57,171 nucleotides of DNA, from NCBI GenBank assembly GCA_023442485.1, contig JAEZZG010000039.1:1-57171 (forward strand), in the 5' to 3' direction. The notes beneath the pieces were generated by a model. It was given only the letters and a program-made list of their open reading frames with translations. It did no database searches and was not told the origin of the DNA. This document shows positions 52,055 through 57,171 of this stretch, in pieces (position 1 is the first letter of the stretch; each line of letters opens with the position of its first letter). The translations under genes were made by a program, and so were the position numbers. This DNA is from Actinomycetes bacterium (GTDB taxonomy: Bacteria > Actinomycetota > Actinomycetes > Propionibacteriales > Propionibacteriaceae).

Positions 52055-53473
52055 TCACTGACCGGCCCCAATCCAGTCGGTGATGAGGGAAAACGCGCCG
52101 GATAGGCCTGTGGTGCAAGGGATGAATGCCAGCGCTGCAAATCTGTCGACGTGGTCAGTCAGGCGTGAAATCCAGGGTTGGATTCGCCGATCGGTGCCCA
52201 ACCACACCCACGTTCCTGTCGTCACCGCAATCGCGGTGATCACAGAAACCGTCAACCCGACTAGGAGTGGGGTGAGATGGACTAAGGCGTGAACTCCGGT
52301 GCCCCCAGCCGTCACCAGGCCCCCAATTCTCAACGACCAGCGGTGCTCGAGACCAGCGAAGACCCTCGCCCTCCCCAGCAGAAGGGCGGAGCAGACGGCG
52401 GCAAAAGGGAATCTCCACCTCGACTCCGAGGTCAAAGCCGTCAAGGCTGTCATCGTCAGCAATGTCGAACAGATGATGGCACCGGCGAGTAGGACTCGGT
52501 CGGAATACAAGATGCGGTTCTTGACGTGATCGACAGAATCGATAGCCGCGATGGGACCCGGCGGTAGGTTAGGTTCGACCGGGCAGTTTGGGTCAGTCCA
52601 GCAGGGGACATTTCCGGTCACCTTCGCGGCAAGTAAGGCCAATCGAGGAAGAAAGACCAGAGCTGACACACAGATGATGGAGTTGACGGCGAGGAGGATG
52701 TCGGCAGGAATGCACCAGACCAGTCGCACCCCGACGACGAGACTGATCCAAGCCGTGATAGTCGCTGTGGAGGCGAATAACACTCGCGAGGGAGTGAGAA
52801 TAGTTGCAGCGGTCGAACAACCGGCGACGCCGAGGCTGGCTCCGATCAGTGGCGCCCGGGAATCCGCAGCCAGCGTCCACCCCAGCAGAGCTGCCCAACC
52901 CGAGGTGATGGTCGCTATCGCGGTCGATAAGTAGGCCAATCGTGCGGTTTTGCCGATGAACCCCGCGACGACCAGCAAGCAAACCGTGCCTGAGCCAAGA
53001 ACTAGGGCGATCTCGACCTTCAGATCGGAGTAAGTGCTGTTGGTTGTGGCCAGGAACCAGCCAAGTAGAGCAGGAACGATTAGGGATGCGGTCATGCTCA
53101 CGGCACTCAGCAGCCAGGCGGTGTGCCGTCTCGACCACGACGGTGCCGAAGACAAGGTGGATTCTATGGCGTCGGGAAGATCGTCGAAGACGACTACTGG
53201 CTCTGGCGCTGAACCCGGACGCAGGAATAACGACTCTCCTTCAACGAGACCAAGTTCACTGACGGGACAGTGTGTATCCAAGGCGAGGTCTCCGCATCGG
53301 TGAACGACCCAGTCTCGTGCCTGACCAGACGGCGACGTCGCCCGATAGCCGCACATCGACACCAGCTCCGGAACTAGTTCGCCGAGGGTCACGAAGCATG
53401 GCAAAGACACGTCGATACTGTGGCGAGGGGTACAGACCCGAACCCGAATGACGTCTGAATCGTTCACGGACAT
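52055..53473 (-). CDS. EccD-like type VII secretion membrane channel protein
   Basis: The 472-residue protein has an N-terminal ubiquitin-like domain (about residues 1-85, IRVRVCTPRHSIDVSLPC to GESLFLRPG) followed by about ten to eleven membrane helices. This is the EccD/YukD-plus-membrane layout, the core channel of ESX systems. The ATG at 53473 matches the family start, and 53521 would add 16 residues with no ribosome site. It is divergent from eccC with 159 bases between. The partners EccB, EccE and MycP are not visible to its left. Confidence 0.88.
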   Translation of the reverse strand: MSVNDSDVIRVRVCTPRHSIDVSLPCFVTLGELVPELVSMCGYRATSPSGQARDWVVHRCGDLALDTHCPVSELGLVEGESLFLRPGSAPEPVVVFDDLPDAIESTLSSAPSWSRRHTAWLLSAVSMTASLIVPALLGWFLATTNSTYSDLKVEIALVLGSGTVCLLVVAGFIGKTARLAYLSTAIATITSGWAALLGWTLAADSRAPLIGASLGVAGCSTAATILTPSRVLFASTATITAWISLVVGVRLVWCIPADILLAVNSIICVSALVFLPRLALLAAKVTGNVPCWTDPNCPVEPNLPPGPIAAIDSVDHVKNRILYSDRVLLAGAIICSTLLTMTALTALTSESRWRFPFAAVCSALLLGRARVFAGLEHRWSLRIGGLVTAGGTGVHALVHLTPLLVGLTVSVITAIAVTTGTWVWLGTDRRIQPWISRLTDHVDRFAALAFIPCTTGLSGAFSLITDWIGAGQ

Positions 53474-53513
53474 CAATATCGACGCTAGGTATCTGATTTG
53501 CCGGAAAGGAAAG

Positions 53514-53522
53514 TTATCCACA
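53514..53522 (+). promoter_or_regulatory. Perfect DnaA box TTATCCACA between eccD and eccC
   Basis: The nine bases match the DnaA consensus exactly. A lone box is expected now and then by chance, so this may be meaningless or may couple the locus to DnaA. Confidence 0.3.
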
Positions 53523-53530
53523 CGGCGGTG

Positions 53531-53546
53531 GTGAATGAATATTCAC
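53531..53546. promoter_or_regulatory. Inverted repeat GTGAAT-N4-ATTCAC in the eccC/eccD divergent region
   Basis: The two arms are exact complements around GAAT and include the palindrome TGAATATTCA. It lies midway between the divergent eccD and eccC starts, so a shared repressor or activator is possible. Confidence 0.4.
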
Positions 53547-53632
53547 ATCTCATCATCACTGCGGCAGATCACCTCAGAAACGCAGAAGTATGTCTTACCG
53601 TCGCCAAACAATGCTGAAAGAGGGGTAGGACA

Positions 53633-56600
53633 GTGAATCGTGGTGAATACGCGCGCGAGCTCGCCCCCGGGTCTCAAGATTCTGCCGATGTTCTTGCTTT
53701 GGAGCCACCCCCGCAGATCCCACCACCCGCCACGAAGGCGGGGTGGCGCTCGGCATTGAGGGTTTTACCCATGACGGTCGGCGGGATCGCCATGGGTTTG
53801 ATGATGCTCAGCCAAGGCCACGGCATGATCGCAGGCCTCATGGGCGCGGTATATGCACTCTCCATGCTGGCCATGGTGGTGGCTTCGTCGGCCCGGGGAG
53901 GGAATTCTCGCGCAGAGCTGGATGCTGCCCGGGCGGACTACCTCGCCCATCTCGACCAGGCCCGTCGGCAACTGCGTCAATCCCACCGCGATCAGTGCGA
54001 GAGAATGCGCTCTCACCACCCGGCCCCCTCCCAGTTATGGACTCTGATCGGGACGGACCAGATGTGGAGCCGGACGAGAGCCGACCCAAGCTTCGGGTCA
54101 GTAAGAGTGGGCGAGGGAACCCAAGAGTCTGCGATGAGGGTTGTCCACGACGATTGGGACGCCTCCTCGGTTGACCCCATGAGCCGCAATCGCGCCCTGA
54201 ACTTGATTGAGAGTCACAGGTTGGTTCATCACGTTCCGACCGCGATCGATCTGGTTTCGGTGAGACATCTATTTGTAACCGGGTCTCCCGATGGGGCTCG
54301 GAGGTTAGTGGCAGCCATGATTGCCCAGATCGCGCTGTGGCACAGCCCCGGCGATGTCGGATTGTCATTTGTTGTCGACCCCGGTTGTGACACCCATTGG
54401 GATTGGGTGAAATGGCTCCCGCATAGTCGGCTCATCCCAGACGAGTCCCATGAGTCGATGATCGACGAGATTCCGACTTCGTCGTCTGAGGACGAATCAA
54501 ACGGGGCGTCTATGGGGCGTTTCGCCACGGCACCATGCCGGTATCACTCGCACTCGGTGCCTGGGGCGACGCAACCTCTGTCCGTGATCGTCATCGACTG
54601 CCCGGGAAAGACGATTCCGGTTGACGCCCAGGCTAGGGCCGGAGCCGCAGCCAGCCCCGGCCAGACCAGTGTGGTGATTGAGATCACTCCTGAGGTGCCA
54701 ATGCTCAACAGCAGCCAAGCTCAGCTCAGCGTCAACGACGGGGCACTCACTTATCACCTCTACAGCGATCAAGACTATGGCCGTGAATTCCAGCTTGGAG
54801 TCGCAGATCAGCTCTCCACGACGTCGGCGGCCCATTTTGCGCGCAGGATCGCGCGATATTCCGGCCAAGAACACTCAACCGTGGCTAGTTCGCAGAAACT
54901 GGCTACCCCTGATCTGGTTCGGCTTCTGGGAATCAGACAGGACCTAGTCGACATGCCAAATCTGACCTCGACATCAGATGCGCAAGTGCCATTGCGGGTT
55001 ACCCCAGACGCAGAGGTAACCGGGGATAGGGCGGCGACAAGGCAGTTCTTGACCGTTCCGCTAGGGGTTGGCGAGAGTGGTGATCCGGTCATCCTGGACC
55101 TGAAGGAATCAGCCGAGTTCGGGATGGGGCCACACGGAGTGTGCGTCGGGGCAACCGGTTCCGGGAAATCGGAGTTACTCCGCACGATCGTCCTCGGCTT
55201 AGCCATGACTCATCGCAGCGACGCGGTGAACTTCGTCCTGATCGACTACAAGGGTGGAGCGACATTCCTGGGGTTGGAAGATCTGCCCCATGTGGGCGCA
55301 GTCATCACCAATCTTGAGTCTGATCTCTCCCTCATCGACCGGATGAAAGATGCGCTGACCGGGGAACTCAGTCGACGGATGCAGGTGCTTCGGGAGGCAG
55401 GAAACTTCACCAAAATCTCTCAATATCAAGCCGCGCGCACCCTAGACCCTAATCTCGCGCCTCTTCCCCATCTAGTAGTCGTGGTTGACGAATTCGCAGA
55501 ACTTGTCATCGCCCGCCCTGACTTCGTGGAACTCTTCACCCAAATCGGTCGGGTTGGCCGTTCAGTGGGGGTACATCTGCTTCTGGCCTCGCAACGATTC
55601 GATGAAGCCAGATTGCGTGCGATCGATCCGCACCTTTCCTACCGGATTGCCTTGCGTACCTTCTCCCCGGTTGAATCCCGGGCGGTCCTCGGTGTCCCCG
55701 ACGCCTATCATCTGCCTCAGCTTCCAGGCCACGGGTTCATTGCGACGGCTGACCAGCTAAAGAGGTTTATTGCCCCTTATGTCTCCGGCGTGGAAGATGG
55801 TGCGACCTCATCGGCCACTGATGCCGCCGAAGTTGATGTGGGGTCAGTGCTTCCCTTTCGAGCCAGGGCGTTGCGAATTCGTTGCACAAAGAAGTGGGGC
55901 TGGCGCCCGCAGCCTCGGGGCGAGGAAGTTGCGAATGCTGGGAGGAAGAGTCTCTTAGAGCGTGTGGTTGCCCAACTCAGTTACACAGGGCATCCGGCGC
56001 GCAAGCTGTGGTTGCCGGCGTTGACTCAGGCTCCAACCCTCGCTGAGCTATTCACATCGCGATCTGGTTCAGACGGCGACGTGTCGCTCAGGAGAGAGGG
56101 CCCTCCACGCGACCATTCCGTGTGGCATCCACGCTTGCAGGTCACTCAGGGGCGGGGATTGACGGTGACTAATCCGCGCTGGTGGGGGCGGCTGAGTGCC
56201 CCCGTCGGCTTGGTTGATCTTCCTCTTCAGCAACGCCAAGACCCGTTGCTGATCAACCTTGATGGGGCAGCCGGGAATGTGGCAGTGATTGGGGCTGGGC
56301 AGACCGGGAAATCCACGGTGATAAAGAGCGCGGTTACCTCATTCTCCCTCACCCACACTCCCGAGGAACTCGGCTTCTACCTGCTCGATTTCGGGGGAGG
56401 GTCATTGGCTAAGCTCCAAGGTTTGCCCCATTGCGGAGTCGTGGCCGGTCGCGCTCGCCCAGAGCTTGTCCGTCGAACTATCCGTGATCTTGCCCGACTC
56501 ATGGAGACCCGCGAGGGCCTATTTCAAGCCTCGGGTTGCGAATCCATCCGTGATTATCGGCGCCGACGTCACAGTGAGGGCTTCCACGACCCCTTCCCGG

Positions 56601-57171
56601 CAGACGTCGTCCTCGTCATCGACGGATGGGAACGCTTCAGCTCAACCCATGACGCTGACACAGTGAAAGCGATGGCTGCCTCAGGCAGTGGCTTTGGTAT
56701 TCATGTCTGGATCACCGGTCACCGGTGGAGTGACGTGCCGCCTGCTATCCGCGATCACTTGCTGACCAAGCTGGAATTGTCGATCTTTGACCCTTATGAA
56801 TCGGAGATCGACAGACGTGCCCAGGCCGCGATCCCACCTGGAATTCCAGGACGTGGAATTACCCACGGCGGCATCCACTTCATCGCCGCAGAAGCCCCCG
56901 GATGGGTATTACCTCAAGGGGATCAATCCGCTAGTAGCGACGCACTAGTCGAGGCGATCGCCGGGGCATGGACATCAGATCCGGTGCCTCCGGTGAGAAC
57001 TCTGCCCGAGTTGGTAACGATGAAAGACCTTGATGCGATTAGCACAGACGAAGGTCCTCAGGACGCAAGCGCCGTTGGTTCAGTTGTAGCAGGGGGCGGC
57101 TCAGGTCAGATTCGTTGGGCCCTTGACGAGGAAGGCTTTGCCCCGGTCGTCTATCAGCCTGCGCGCGATGG
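53633..57171 (+). CDS. EccC-type FtsK/SpoIIIE ATPase of type VII secretion, 3' end outside the window
   Basis: The frame is open for about 1,180 codons and runs off the end. GTG at 53633 follows AGGGGTAGGA. The N-terminus is cytoplasmic, with two membrane segments (near residues 50-85). A DUF-like region is followed by ATPase 1 with Walker A GATGSGKS at about residues 506-513 and Walker B HLVVVVDEFAEL, then ATPase 2 with GAGQTGKST near 886 and VVLVIDGWERF. A third domain is presumably beyond the window. This is the motor that binds substrates and drives export. ATPase 2 lacks the usual GxxGSGKS form (Q-T in place of G-S). It is divergent from eccD. Confidence 0.92.
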   Translation, partial: MNRGEYARELAPGSQDSADVLALEPPPQIPPPATKAGWRSALRVLPMTVGGIAMGLMMLSQGHGMIAGLMGAVYALSMLAMVVASSARGGNSRAELDAARADYLAHLDQARRQLRQSHRDQCERMRSHHPAPSQLWTLIGTDQMWSRTRADPSFGSVRVGEGTQESAMRVVHDDWDASSVDPMSRNRALNLIESHRLVHHVPTAIDLVSVRHLFVTGSPDGARRLVAAMIAQIALWHSPGDVGLSFVVDPGCDTHWDWVKWLPHSRLIPDESHESMIDEIPTSSSEDESNGASMGRFATAPCRYHSHSVPGATQPLSVIVIDCPGKTIPVDAQARAGAAASPGQTSVVIEITPEVPMLNSSQAQLSVNDGALTYHLYSDQDYGREFQLGVADQLSTTSAAHFARRIARYSGQEHSTVASSQKLATPDLVRLLGIRQDLVDMPNLTSTSDAQVPLRVTPDAEVTGDRAATRQFLTVPLGVGESGDPVILDLKESAEFGMGPHGVCVGATGSGKSELLRTIVLGLAMTHRSDAVNFVLIDYKGGATFLGLEDLPHVGAVITNLESDLSLIDRMKDALTGELSRRMQVLREAGNFTKISQYQAARTLDPNLAPLPHLVVVVDEFAELVIARPDFVELFTQIGRVGRSVGVHLLLASQRFDEARLRAIDPHLSYRIALRTFSPVESRAVLGVPDAYHLPQLPGHGFIATADQLKRFIAPYVSGVEDGATSSATDAAEVDVGSVLPFRARALRIRCTKKWGWRPQPRGEEVANAGRKSLLERVVAQLSYTGHPARKLWLPALTQAPTLAELFTSRSGSDGDVSLRREGPPRDHSVWHPRLQVTQGRGLTVTNPRWWGRLSAPVGLVDLPLQQRQDPLLINLDGAAGNVAVIGAGQTGKSTVIKSAVTSFSLTHTPEELGFYLLDFGGGSLAKLQGLPHCGVVAGRARPELVRRTIRDLARLMETREGLFQASGCESIRDYRRRRHSEGFHDPFPADVVLVIDGWERFSSTHDADTVKAMAASGSGFGIHVWITGHRWSDVPPAIRDHLLTKLELSIFDPYESEIDRRAQAAIPPGIPGRGITHGGIHFIAAEAPGWVLPQGDQSASSDALVEAIAGAWTSDPVPPVRTLPELVTMKDLDAISTDEGPQDASAVGSVVAGGGSGQIRWALDEEGFAPVVYQPARD

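Noticed and set aside
53514..53522. Origin of replication at the eccC/eccD DnaA box
   Set aside because: One perfect box alone, with no cluster, no AT-rich unwinding region and no dnaA or dnaN gene nearby.

Overview
The window looks like chromosomal DNA from a Gram-positive actinobacterium of moderately high GC. The signs are an ESX/type VII secretion locus (two WXG100 proteins, an EccD-like channel, an EccC-like ATPase), an MprA/MprB-type two-component pair, a FemX-type peptidoglycan ligase, an Ldt lipoprotein and a hexameric-type citrate synthase. Several putative TANNNT -10 boxes sit 6 bases before a start codon, as in leaderless actinobacterial genes. A propionibacterium-like relative would fit, but this is inferred from gene content only; no database search was possible. 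I saw no rRNA, tRNA, CRISPR array, insertion sequence or phage gene.

Layout. 0-2 kb: the end of a response regulator and its histidine kinase. 2-5 kb: a ClC channel overlapping a GH13 alpha-amylase-family enzyme, with acylphosphatase on the other strand. 5-14 kb: an unknown protein, a lipoprotein L,D-transpeptidase, an ABC exporter pair, an aldo/keto reductase and a large YhgE/Pip-type membrane protein. 14-18 kb: a tight four-gene operon (SDR, PlsC-type acyltransferase, FemX, alanine-racemase-like protein) pointing to envelope synthesis. 18-21 kb: pta and ackA. 21-24 kb: endonuclease IV and a long-chain acyl-CoA ligase. 24.4-28.1 kb: an FGGY kinase, a zinc dehydrogenase and a GpsA-like dehydrogenase, probably a polyol or pentose route. 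28-30 kb: an LtaS-like phosphoglycerol transferase.

30.5-34 kb: rhodanese, then rpsF-rpsR-rplI, a terminator, ssb and nadE. ssb lies outside the ribosomal operon instead of between rpsF and rpsR, and S18 has no cysteines. 34-37.5 kb: a second FGGY kinase facing a sugar-phosphate isomerase, then cysE. 37.5-39 kb: a secreted protein that resembles a protease pro-region cut short by a stop codon, followed by about 700 bases of gene-poor DNA with palindromes and DnaA-box-like sites. 39-44 kb: MprAB-like system, S51 peptidase, low-molecular-weight phosphatase, ornithine carbamoyltransferase. 44-51 kb: a secreted 5'-nucleotidase ending in a sortase-like motif with no membrane anchor, a DUF4282-like protein, a second alanine racemase, an EcsC-like protein and citrate synthase.

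51-57 kb: the type VII secretion locus. Two WXG100 genes, a small membrane protein and eccD run leftward, and eccC runs rightward off the end of the window. The points most worth follow-up are the FemX/racemase operon, the two split kinase-based sugar modules, the rearranged rpsF/ssb block, the broken protease-like gene and the compact divergent type VII locus.
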